From positions 124,001 through 188,000 of the forward strand of contig NZ_CP022112.1 of NCBI RefSeq assembly GCF_000730165.1: a stretch of DNA of 64,000 nt, written 5' to 3'. The notes under the pieces were generated by a model. The model saw only the letters and a program-made list of their open reading frames with translations, was not told the origin of the DNA and ran no database searches. A program made the position numbers and the translations under genes. The stretch is from Nitrospirillum viridazoti CBAmc. Lineage in GTDB: Bacteria > Pseudomonadota > Alphaproteobacteria > Azospirillales > Azospirillaceae. Of this stretch, positions 53,756-61,533 are shown in pieces (positions within the stretch are counted from its first letter, which is position 1; each line of letters begins with the position of its first letter).

Positions 53756-54253
53756 TTACAAGTTGTGACTCGCCGCCGGGTCCAGCCGCCGGCGGACCAG
53801 ATGGTCCAGCGACAGGACGCCGGGGCCGCGCAGGATGATGGGCACCAGCACCGCCGACCACAGCAGATGGTCGGGCCAGCTTTCGGGATAGACGAAGATC
53901 TCGATCACCAGGGTCATGCCGAACAGGGCGCCGGCCGACAGGCGCGACGCCAGGCCGACGACCAGCAGCACGGCGCACAGGTTTTCCGTGATGCTGGCCA
54001 GCACGGCCGCCACCTCCGGCGGGATCAGAGGCACCTTGTACTCGTCCCGGAACAGGTCGAACGTGGTGTCGTTGATGTGGAAGCCCGTCACCTTGGTCTG
54101 GCCGGACCGCCAGAAGACGGTGGCGGCCGCCAGGCGCCACAGCAGGGCGTCCAGCCCCCGGGGAAACCGCTCCAGCCGGTGGACGAGGGCCAGCGCCAAG
54201 GCGATGGGCGCGGGTTTGCCGGGCGCGGTGGTGGGCGTCAGGGGCAGGGTCAT
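53756..54253 (-). CDS. DoxX-family membrane protein of the second bufferin operon
   Basis: A 165-residue DoxX protein with about four hydrophobic helices. LLWRLAAATVFWRSGQTKVTGF near the N-terminus and ITENLCAVLLVVGLASRLSAG are typical. DoxX genes commonly close MNIO-RiPP operons, perhaps for redox or membrane association, but the function is unresolved. Its ATG overlaps the bufC stop (ATGA), making it clearly part of this operon. Confidence 0.88.
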   Translation of the reverse strand: MTLPLTPTTAPGKPAPIALALALVHRLERFPRGLDALLWRLAAATVFWRSGQTKVTGFHINDTTFDLFRDEYKVPLIPPEVAAVLASITENLCAVLLVVGLASRLSAGALFGMTLVIEIFVYPESWPDHLLWSAVLVPIILRGPGVLSLDHLVRRRLDPAASHNL

Positions 54254-54987
54254 GGCAATTCCACTCCGGTGAAGACCTGCGCCGCCAGCAGGCCCGTTAA
54301 TTCGTGTTCCAGATTGAAGCCCGCGTCCAGGGCCAGCGCGTTGTCCCAGGCGCTGCCCAGGGGCAAACCGGCGCCCAGGGCCATCAGCAGGGCGAAGGCG
54401 CCAGGCCCGAGGCGGATCAGCAGCACCTCGGCCGCCGGCCGCACCACCAGCAGGTGGGTGTCACCCTCGGTGTCCAGGTCCACCGTCGCGTCGCCGGCGT
54501 CCGGTTGGTTGGCCCGCCAGACGCGGTCCACCGGCCAGGGGCTGGTGACGAAGCGGTGGCTGGGGTGCAGGCGCCAGACGGCGTCCTCCACCGCGTCGCC
54601 CAGGGTAGCCAGGGCGCCCGCGTCCAGGGGTGCCGCCTCCGTCGCGTGGTAGGCATGGGTCCATGCCGCTTCCAGCCGGGCGACGTCGGCCAGATAGGGC
54701 AACTGCCGCGCCACCTCCTGCCCCCTCAGCCACGCGGGGAAGCCGGTGCCGTACCGTAGCAACGGCGCCTCGTGGGGCGGTTCGTGGCGGACGTAGGCCT
54801 GGGCCAGGCCGATGAAGCAGGCCTCGCCCACCAGGCGGTGGGTGACGGGGAAGCCGGCGGCAAGGACCGCCGCCAGGCCGCCCAGGGTGTTGTCACGGTG
54901 CAGGCCGGCGTTGGGCAGGGGCGGGGTGCCGGCGGTGGCCAGCACCCAGTCGCGCATGTCGCGCTGGCGCTCAAGCAGCGTGGGCAT
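54250..54987 (-). CDS. bufC: DUF2063 bufferin-modification partner protein, second operon
   Basis: A 245-residue DUF2063 protein. The N-terminal domain is MPTLLERQRDMRDWVL...GLHRDNTLGGLAAVLAAGFPVTHRLVGEACFIGLAQAYVRHEPP, with the usual helical pattern. It pairs with the MNIO enzyme encoded just upstream. ATG 54987 overlaps the bufB end by 17 bases; ATG 54996 is an alternative. It is quite different in sequence from the other BufC, so the operons are not recent duplicates. Confidence 0.86.
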   Translation of the reverse strand: MPTLLERQRDMRDWVLATAGTPPLPNAGLHRDNTLGGLAAVLAAGFPVTHRLVGEACFIGLAQAYVRHEPPHEAPLLRYGTGFPAWLRGQEVARQLPYLADVARLEAAWTHAYHATEAAPLDAGALATLGDAVEDAVWRLHPSHRFVTSPWPVDRVWRANQPDAGDATVDLDTEGDTHLLVVRPAAEVLLIRLGPGAFALLMALGAGLPLGSAWDNALALDAGFNLEHELTGLLAAQVFTGVELP

Positions 54988-55819
54988 GAGCCCCATCCTT
55001 TCCGGGCAGGACCTCGGCGATGCCGTCCGCGGTGGCGGCCTCGGCCAGCAATTCGGCCAGGGGCGGGATGTTGGCGTCCCGCTCCACCAGGGTGGGGATG
55101 GGGCCGAAGCGGGTCAGCGCCTGGCGGTACAGGTCCCACACGGCGGCTGTCACGGGGGCGCCATGGGTATCCAGCAGCACGGCGCGGCCGTCATGCTCGA
55201 CGGGCTCGTGCCCCGCCACGTGGATTTCGCCCACGGCACCGGCCGGCAGGGCGGCCAGGTAGGCCCTGGCGTCCAGCCCGACATTGTGGGCGCTGACATG
55301 GATGTTGTTCACATCCAGCAGGATGCCGCAGCCGGTACGGCGGGCCAGTTCCGCCAGGAAGGCCGCCTCGTCCCAATCGCTTTCCGGGAAAGCCGTGTAG
55401 CTGGACGGGTTCTCGACCAGGATGCGGCGGCGCAGGGCCGTCTGCGTCTGGTCGATGTGATCGGCCACCAGGGACAGGCTGGCATCGGTATAGGGAATGG
55501 GCAGCAGATCGTTGAGGTAGGTGCCATCGATGCGGCACCAGGCGAGATGCTCCGACACCAGTTCCGGCTGGTAGCGATCCACCAGGGCCGCCAAATCAGC
55601 CAGGTGATCGGCATCCAGCGGCTCCGCCCCGCCCAGGGACAGGCCGACACCGTGGATGGAGACGGGATACGCCTCACGCAGCGCGGTCAGCCAGCGGTGC
55701 GCCGGGCCGCCGGCGCTCATGTAATTCTCGGCATGCACTTCCAGAAAGCGCAGGGAGGGGCGGCGGGCCAACAGCTCGGCCGTATGGCGGGCCTTCAGGC
55801 CGATACCGGTGATGCCCAT
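54971..55819 (-). CDS. bufB: DUF692 MNIO enzyme, second bufferin operon
   Basis: A 282-residue multinuclear iron oxidase. The ligand regions [57 protein letters not shown] and LDTHG are all present. It lacks the N-terminal extension seen in the first copy and starts directly with MGITGIGLKARH. It follows bufA after 33 bases and overlaps bufC. It should modify the cysteines of the precursor at 55853. Confidence 0.93.
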   Translation of the reverse strand: MGITGIGLKARHTAELLARRPSLRFLEVHAENYMSAGGPAHRWLTALREAYPVSIHGVGLSLGGAEPLDADHLADLAALVDRYQPELVSEHLAWCRIDGTYLNDLLPIPYTDASLSLVADHIDQTQTALRRRILVENPSSYTAFPESDWDEAAFLAELARRTGCGILLDVNNIHVSAHNVGLDARAYLAALPAGAVGEIHVAGHEPVEHDGRAVLLDTHGAPVTAAVWDLYRQALTRFGPIPTLVERDANIPPLAELLAEAATADGIAEVLPGKDGAHAHAA

Positions 55820-55852
55820 GACGGCTCCCTCCCTGGCTTCTGGTGTTAAGGC

Positions 55853-56125
55853 TTACTTCTTAGCGGGTTCGGTGCTGCCGCCCGAGATCTTGGCGCAGGT
55901 GCCGGCCGGCACGGCGATGAAGGCGCCGGGATCGCGGTCCTTGGTGGCATGGCCGGCGCAGGAGTTGCTGTCGGTCTTGCAGTCGTTGTGGCCGGCCTTC
56001 ACGACGCCGTAGCACTTCTCCATGTCCGCGGCCTTGGCCGGGGCGGCGGCCAGGGTGGCGCCGGCGACGGCGGTGGCGACGATCAGGCCCAGGCCCAGGC
56101 GGCGGGAAACGGTAGTGGTCTGCAT
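55853..56125 (-). CDS. bufA: Bufferin-type RiPP precursor (DUF2282), second operon
   Basis: A 90-residue secreted precursor. The signal peptide ends near APAKAAD. The mature part has EKCYGVVKAGHNDC, SNSCAGHATKDRDPGAF and VPAGTC, spaced C-x10-C-x6-C-x20-C, the standard DUF2282 form. GAGGGG precedes ATG 56125. Its product is expected to be modified by BufB-BufC and to bind copper or another thiophilic metal in the periplasm. It differs from the other BufA in the third spacing and lacks the Lys/Pro tail. Confidence 0.92.
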   Translation of the reverse strand: MQTTTVSRRLGLGLIVATAVAGATLAAAPAKAADMEKCYGVVKAGHNDCKTDSNSCAGHATKDRDPGAFIAVPAGTCAKISGGSTEPAKK

Positions 56126-56335
56126 TTTGAAATCCCCTCAGGTTTGGTGGGTGGTTGCGATGGGCTGACGCTAACCCCGTACCCCCCGGTCTGTGAAATG
56201 CAGGGGGGATATGAATTCGATAGCGGCCGGATATGGCGTCCGGTTGTCGCACCTCTTGCCGGGTTGCGGGCGGGGCGCCGCCCGTGCCAGGGTTCCACCG
56301 GCCCCGAAAAACGCCCCATCCGAAGGCGCCGTCCC

Positions 56336-57682
56336 ATGGATCTCACCACCGCCCTCGCCGCCCTGAAGGACGGCACCCTGACCGCCCGTGACCTGGCCGA
56401 GGCCTGCATCGCCGCCCGGGCGGAGCGGCCCGAGGCCCGCGACAATCCCTATGTCGCCTTCAGCGCCGGCCTGCTGCGCACCCAGGCGGACGCCGCCGAT
56501 ATCCGGCGAGCAGCGGGTCAGCCGCTCGGCGATTTCGACGGCATCCCCTTGTCGCTTAAGGACAATTACGGAACCGGAACGGTTTGTGGCGGCACATGGC
56601 CGGTATTCGCCGGGTCCCCCCGTCGCCTGCCGCCCATGTGGAACCAGCCGGGCGGTGTGGTGAGCCGCCTGCTCGGCCAGGGCGCGGTCGTCACCGGCAA
56701 AACCCGCATGGTGGAATTCGCCTTCGGCGGCCTGGGCGCCAACGGGCACTGGGGTACACCGCGCAACCCCTGGGACCGTGATCACCACCGCGTGCCCGGC
56801 GGGTCCAGCACCGGCGCGCCGCTCAGCCTGCATGAAGGGTCCGCCCTGCTGGCGCTGGGCACCGACACGGCGGGGTCGGTGCGCATTCCGGCGGCCTGGA
56901 ATGGCCTTTATGGCTACAAAAGTGCGCGGGGGCACCTGGCGACCGACGGCATCGTGCCGCTGTCGCCCCGCCTGGACACCGTGGGCATCCTGGCGCTGAC
57001 GGCGGATGACCTGGCCCACGGCTATCGCCTGGTGACCGGCACCGCCATCGATCCGCTGATGGACCCCGGCGTCATCCGTATCGGCCGCGCGCCGGCCGCG
57101 CTGTGGCAGGACTGCAGCCCCGGCGTGGTCGCGGCGGTGGACACCGCGCTGGATCGCCTGACTGAGGTGTTCCGCCCGGTGGGCAGCGTGACCATTCCGG
57201 AATTGGATGAGGCCTTGGCCCTGTTCCGCCGGGGCGGCCTGGCGGGGGCGGAGATTTATGGCTTCCTTGGCCAGGAATTGCCGGCCTGGCTGTCCAGCCT
57301 GGATGCCTATGTCGGCCCCCGCATCCGCGCGTCGGCCGATGTGCTGGATTATGACGCGCGCGTCGCCTTCCTCGACCGCTTCGCCAACGGCGTCCAGGCC
57401 CTGTTCCATGATGTCGACGTGGTGGCGCTGCCGACGGTGGCCATCACCCCGCCGCTGCTGGCCGATCTGGCGGAGCCGTCGGCCTATGGCCGCGCCAACC
57501 TTATGGCGTTGCGCAACTGCTGCGTCGCGAACCTGGGGGACATGGCGGCGGTCACCCTGCCGGTGGGCACGGACGATGCCGGTTGTCCCGTGGGCTTGCA
57601 GCTGCTGGCCCCGCGCGGCGCCGACGCCCGCCTGCTGGCCATCGCCCAGGCGGCGGCGGGATACCTGGTGGGGGAGGATTAA
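56336..57682 (+). CDS. Amidase-signature family hydrolase
   Basis: A 448-residue amidase. The Ser-cisSer-Lys triad is readable: K75 (SLKDNYG), S157 (GGSSTG) and S181 (DTAGSVRIP), with the usual 24-residue spacing between the two serines. It hydrolyses a C-N bond, but the substrate cannot be told; it lacks the gatA neighbours of an aminoacyl-tRNA amidotransferase. ATG 56336 has AAGG upstream; the frame is open back to 55949 through the bufA region. The stop overlaps the next gene by four bases tail to tail. Confidence 0.88.
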   Translation: MDLTTALAALKDGTLTARDLAEACIAARAERPEARDNPYVAFSAGLLRTQADAADIRRAAGQPLGDFDGIPLSLKDNYGTGTVCGGTWPVFAGSPRRLPPMWNQPGGVVSRLLGQGAVVTGKTRMVEFAFGGLGANGHWGTPRNPWDRDHHRVPGGSSTGAPLSLHEGSALLALGTDTAGSVRIPAAWNGLYGYKSARGHLATDGIVPLSPRLDTVGILALTADDLAHGYRLVTGTAIDPLMDPGVIRIGRAPAALWQDCSPGVVAAVDTALDRLTEVFRPVGSVTIPELDEALALFRRGGLAGAEIYGFLGQELPAWLSSLDAYVGPRIRASADVLDYDARVAFLDRFANGVQALFHDVDVVALPTVAITPPLLADLAEPSAYGRANLMALRNCCVANLGDMAAVTLPVGTDDAGCPVGLQLLAPRGADARLLAIAQAAAGYLVGED

Positions 57683-57900
57683 GGGCGTTGCCCGCTGGTC
57701 CGTAGCCGCCGGACAAGGGGGGTGATGAAGTCGTCGATCAGCACATACAGGCCGAAGGCCAGCAAGAAGCCGCCCATGAAAAAACCGCGCCAGAAAATGG
57801 CGTGGTGGGACAGAATCTGCCGGTCGATGATGTACCCCCCACCACCGATCATCGCCACCATGACGATGAACAAGGCGGCTTTCCGTATCCATCCGCCCAT
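57679..57900 (-). CDS. Small two-helix membrane protein, 73 residues
   Basis: Two hydrophobic segments (ALFIVMVAMIGGGGYII and GFFMGGFLLAFGLYVLI) flank HHAIFWR. No family is recognised. ATG 57900 begins MGGWIRKAA; the open frame to 57963 adds a poor N-terminus. The last four bases overlap the amidase end. Function unknown. Confidence 0.55.
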   Translation of the reverse strand: MGGWIRKAALFIVMVAMIGGGGYIIDRQILSHHAIFWRGFFMGGFLLAFGLYVLIDDFITPLVRRLRTSGQRP

Positions 57901-58084
57901 CGCGGTCCTGCCCCTTTGGCGTTGCCCCGCGGTACGGTAGCACAAGTCAACCGGGCAAGGCATGGCAGGACTGCCGCTCGCGACCGCGCGACCCGTGTAC
58001 CGGCCCTTGCCTGGGGCGAGACGCTAACGCATCGTGGCGCCATAAGATTCCGGCAGTTCAGTCACCAAATCATAGGGAAGCCCG

Positions 58085-59521
58085 ATGCCCCAACGCCCTC
58101 GGTCCGTGCGTTCGCTGTCCGTCCTGCTGCTGGCCGGGGCGGCGCTCCATAGTACCGGGGCTTGGGCCAAGCCCGCCAAACCCGATGTCCCCGTGTCCGA
58201 GGCGTCCGCCGTCGGGCCCGTTGACGACCACCCGGTGCTGCGGGAGATCGCCGCCCAGGTGGATCCGGCGCAGCTGCACGCCACGGTCGAAAAGCTGGTG
58301 TCCTTCGGCACCCGCCACACCCTATCCGACACCATGTCGCCTGACCGCGGCATCGGCGCCGCCCGTGCCTGGGTCAAAGGCCGGTTCGAGTCCATCTCCA
58401 AGGACTGCGGCGGTTGCCTGACCGTGGTGACGCCGGCGCAGACCGTGTCGGGCAAGCGCGTGCCCACCCCGACGGAGGTCATGGACGTGGTGGCCGTGCT
58501 GAAGGGCACGGAGGAGCCGCAGCGGGTCATAGTCATCGCCGGCCACCTGGACAGCCGCGTGACGGACGTGATGAACGCCACGGCCGACGCGCCCGGCGCC
58601 AATGACGACGCCTCCGGCGTCGCGGCGGCCATCGAGGCGGCGCGGGTGCTGTCCCACCACAAGTTCCGTGCCACCCTGGTGTTCGCGGCCCTATCGGGAG
58701 AGGAGCAGGGCTTGCTGGGCGGCAAGGTGCTGGCCGACTATGCCAAGGAACAGGGCTGGCAGGTGGAGGCCGACCTCAACAACGATATCGTCGGCAACAC
58801 CCAGGGCGAGGACGGTGTGGTGGACAACACCCATGTCCGCGTCTTCTCCGAAGGCACCAAGGCGGTGGAGACGATGAAGCAGGCCAATCAGCGCCGCTAT
58901 TCCGGGGGCGAGGTCGACAGCCCCTCGCGCAACCTGGCGCGCCATATGGCCGGCATATCTTCCCGCTACCTGGATAATTTCAGCGTGCGCATGGTCTATC
59001 GCACCGACCGTTTCGGTCGCGGTGGCGACCAGGTCCCCTTCCTGGAGGCGGGCTTCCCCGCCGTGCGGGTGACCGAGGCGCATGAGAACTACACCCGCCA
59101 GCACCAGGACCTGCGCACCGAGGGCGGGGTGCGGTATGGCGACACCATCGACGGTGTCGACTTCCCCTACCTGGCCCAGGTGACCCGCCTGAACGCCCTG
59201 ACCATGGCCAGCCTGGCCTGGGCCCCGGCTCCGCCCAGCGACGTGAAGGTCGAGGGTGCCTTGAAGCATGACACCACGCTGAGCTGGGCCAAGGTCCCGG
59301 GCGCCGTGGGCTACCGCGCCTGGTGGCGCGACACTCTGGCGCCCACTTGGCAGCATGACCGCTGGGCGGGCGACGCCGCCACCGTGACCCTGTCCAATGT
59401 CGTCATTGACGACTGGTTCTTTGGCGTCGCGGCCGTTTCAAAGGACGGTTATGCCAGCCCGGTGGTATATCCGGGCCCCGCCGGATCCTTTGTCGCCGTG
59501 CCCGACCCCGCTGGACCGTGA
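58085..59521 (+). CDS. Secreted M28-family zinc aminopeptidase
   Basis: A 478-residue exported metallopeptidase with a signal peptide ending near STGAWA (residue 28). The two-zinc site is complete: H154 (GHLDSR), D174 (ANDDASG), E206/E207 (SGEEQG), D234 (NNDIVG) and H332 (TEAHENY). A C-terminal domain of about 100 residues (TTLSWAKVPGAVGYRAWWRD) looks like a fibronectin III fold. It probably trims peptides in the periplasm or outside the cell. The MFS gene starts over its stop (GTGA), so peptide degradation and transport may be linked. Confidence 0.9.
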   Translation: MPQRPRSVRSLSVLLLAGAALHSTGAWAKPAKPDVPVSEASAVGPVDDHPVLREIAAQVDPAQLHATVEKLVSFGTRHTLSDTMSPDRGIGAARAWVKGRFESISKDCGGCLTVVTPAQTVSGKRVPTPTEVMDVVAVLKGTEEPQRVIVIAGHLDSRVTDVMNATADAPGANDDASGVAAAIEAARVLSHHKFRATLVFAALSGEEQGLLGGKVLADYAKEQGWQVEADLNNDIVGNTQGEDGVVDNTHVRVFSEGTKAVETMKQANQRRYSGGEVDSPSRNLARHMAGISSRYLDNFSVRMVYRTDRFGRGGDQVPFLEAGFPAVRVTEAHENYTRQHQDLRTEGGVRYGDTIDGVDFPYLAQVTRLNALTMASLAWAPAPPSDVKVEGALKHDTTLSWAKVPGAVGYRAWWRDTLAPTWQHDRWAGDAATVTLSNVVIDDWFFGVAAVSKDGYASPVVYPGPAGSFVAVPDPAGP

Positions 59522-60843
59522 GCAGCAGAGACGTGATGAGCAGCACCCCTTCCAACGCCGCCGCTCCTGACCCTGCGCCCCATGACGGGCCGGCCCGCAA
59601 GGGCTGGGGCGGGGCGCTGCGCCACCCGGCCTTCCTGCGCTATTGGCTGGCGCGCATCCTGTCCATGGGGGCGCTGCAGATCCAGGCGGTGGCCGCCGGC
59701 TGGGCCATCTACGACCGCACCGGCAGCACCATGAATCTTGGCCTGATCGGCCTGGCGCAGTTCCTGCCCTCCGTCGGCCTGGTGCTGGTCACCGGCCACG
59801 CCGCCGATCGGCTGGACCGCCGCCTGATCATCACCATCTGCGTGGGCGTGGAGGCCGCGGCCATGGCCATGACCGGGGTGGTGCTGGCATCGCCCGACCT
59901 GCCGGTGTGGCTGGTCTATGCCGCCGTCATGCTGTTCGGCGCCGCCCGCGCGTTCGAGGCGCCGGCGTCCTCCGCCCTGTTGCCCAACCTGGTGCCCAAG
60001 GCCGACTTTCCCAACGCGGTGGCCATCAGCTCATCCGCCATGCAGGTGGCGGGCGTGCTGGGGCCGGCGCTGGGCGGCGTGCTCTACGCCGGCCTGCATG
60101 ACTGGGTTTTCGGCGTGGGCGCCGGCTTCCTGGTGCTGGCCGGCCTGATCGTGATCGGTATCTCCGCGCCCTCGCGCGCCGTGACCCGCGCCCCGGTCAG
60201 CTGGGACGGCATCCTGGGCGGCGTCCGCTATATCCGCCAGCAGCCCATCGTGCTGGGCGCCATCTCGCTGGACCTGTTCGCGGTGCTGTTGGGCGGCGCC
60301 ACCGCCCTGCTGCCGGCCCTGGCGCGCGACCAGTTCTCCGCCGACGCCGGCCTCTTGGGCCTGACCGGGCCCATGCTGCTGGGTGTCATGCGCGGCGCGC
60401 CGGGGGCGGGTGCCATCCTGGTGGGCCTGACCTTGGCCGCCAGGCCGTTGAAGCGCCGGGTGGGGCCCATCATGCTGGCCTGCGTGGGCGTGTTCGGCCT
60501 GGCCACCATCGTCTTCGGACTGACCCATTCCCCGGCCATCGCCTTGCTCAGCCTGCTGGTCATGGGGGCAGTCGACATGGTCAGCGTCTTCGTGCGCCAG
60601 ACCCTGGTGCAGCTGGGTACACCTGATGAGATGCGTGGCCGGGTCAGTGCCGTCAGCGGCCTGTTCATCGGCGCGTCCAACCAGCTGGGCGAATTCGAGT
60701 CGGGCCTGACGGCGTCCTGGCTGGGAACGGAATTGGCGGTGGTGGTGGGCGGCATCGGCACGGTGGCCGTGGTGGCGCTGTGGTGCGTGCTGTTCCCGGC
60801 CCTGCGGCGGGCGGACAAGCTGGACTGGTCCGCCGCCACCTGA
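59518..60843 (+). CDS. MFS transporter (EntS-like)
   Basis: A 441-residue MFS permease with 10-12 helices, similar in form to the enterobactin exporter group (LRHPAFLRYWLARILSMGALQIQAVAAGWAIYDRTGS, DRLDRRLIITICVGVEAAAM, FVRQTLVQLGTPDEMRGRVSAV). The substrate is unknown. GTG 59518 overlaps the peptidase stop and implies coupling; ATG 59536 is another possible start. No siderophore genes are nearby, so siderophore export should not be assumed. Confidence 0.87.
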   Translation: MSSRDVMSSTPSNAAAPDPAPHDGPARKGWGGALRHPAFLRYWLARILSMGALQIQAVAAGWAIYDRTGSTMNLGLIGLAQFLPSVGLVLVTGHAADRLDRRLIITICVGVEAAAMAMTGVVLASPDLPVWLVYAAVMLFGAARAFEAPASSALLPNLVPKADFPNAVAISSSAMQVAGVLGPALGGVLYAGLHDWVFGVGAGFLVLAGLIVIGISAPSRAVTRAPVSWDGILGGVRYIRQQPIVLGAISLDLFAVLLGGATALLPALARDQFSADAGLLGLTGPMLLGVMRGAPGAGAILVGLTLAARPLKRRVGPIMLACVGVFGLATIVFGLTHSPAIALLSLLVMGAVDMVSVFVRQTLVQLGTPDEMRGRVSAVSGLFIGASNQLGEFESGLTASWLGTELAVVVGGIGTVAVVALWCVLFPALRRADKLDWSAAT

Positions 60844-60868
60844 CGGAGGGCCTATCAAAAAAGCCAAT

Positions 60869-60908
60869 AAAAAAGGAAGGATGGCAGCGGGCCCATCCTT
60901 CCTTTTTT
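60869..60908. terminator. Bidirectional terminator after the MFS gene
   Basis: AAAAAAGGAAGGATGG and its exact complement flank an 8-base loop, giving T-runs on both strands. It lies between convergent genes and should stop both transcripts. Confidence 0.9.
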
Positions 60909-60936
60909 TGAAATCAAACGCTGAGCGTGCGGACAA

Positions 60937-61242
60937 TCAGCCCTTGGCCTTGAAAGCGCGCAGCTGCTTGTTGAATTCGTTGGCGATGGTCTGCATCTGG
61001 TCGACGGCGGCGTTGTACTTGGCGGAGCCGGCGGCCTTATCGTTCTCCAGGCACTTCAGGAAGTCCTGCATGTCCGCCATGTAGCCCTTCACCGAGGCGC
61101 TGGCGCTGGTCATCTGCTCGGTGGTGGCGCCGGCGCCATCGGGGATGGACGGCGGGTTGGCGTGCGTGCTGCACTCGGCCAGCGCGGGGCCGGCGACAAA
61201 AAGGGAAACGGTGGCCAAAATGCCCAGGAACTTCGTGTTCAT
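60937..61242 (-). CDS. Small secreted helical protein with two cysteines
   Basis: A 101-residue protein with a signal peptide ending GPALAE. The mature part is mostly helical and has two cysteines (ECSTHANPP and FLKCLEND), enough for one disulfide. No family is recognised. AGAGAGA precedes ATG 61242, and the longer frame to 61299 is not needed. It is convergent with the MFS gene across a shared terminator. Confidence 0.65.
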   Translation of the reverse strand: MNTKFLGILATVSLFVAGPALAECSTHANPPSIPDGAGATTEQMTSASASVKGYMADMQDFLKCLENDKAAGSAKYNAAVDQMQTIANEFNKQLRAFKAKG

Positions 61243-61533
61243 CGCTGATCTCTCTTCTCTGCTGCCCCGGTGTCCGCCATTCTTTGCCGCGTAGCACAAG
61301 GGGGTGTTGGACCCAAAGCCTTATGCTGCACCTGCGACGGCGGCCAATTGTTTACGGGCGGTTTATTAGCAAAACCTTACCAAGATGAAAACAAGTCCCG
61401 CATGCATCGTTGGGCTGCGTTGCACGCGGGGTTGTGGAACCGGTGAGGTGTATATTTGGGCCGGCTACTGCCCCGCCACCATCATTCCGACAAACTATGA
61501 GAATATATCTGTCGTTTGTTTTGGGAAATTATC

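Noticed and set aside
59518-60843. MFS gene as a siderophore exporter
   Set aside because: The similarity is only general to the EntS group and there are no siderophore synthesis or receptor genes in the window.
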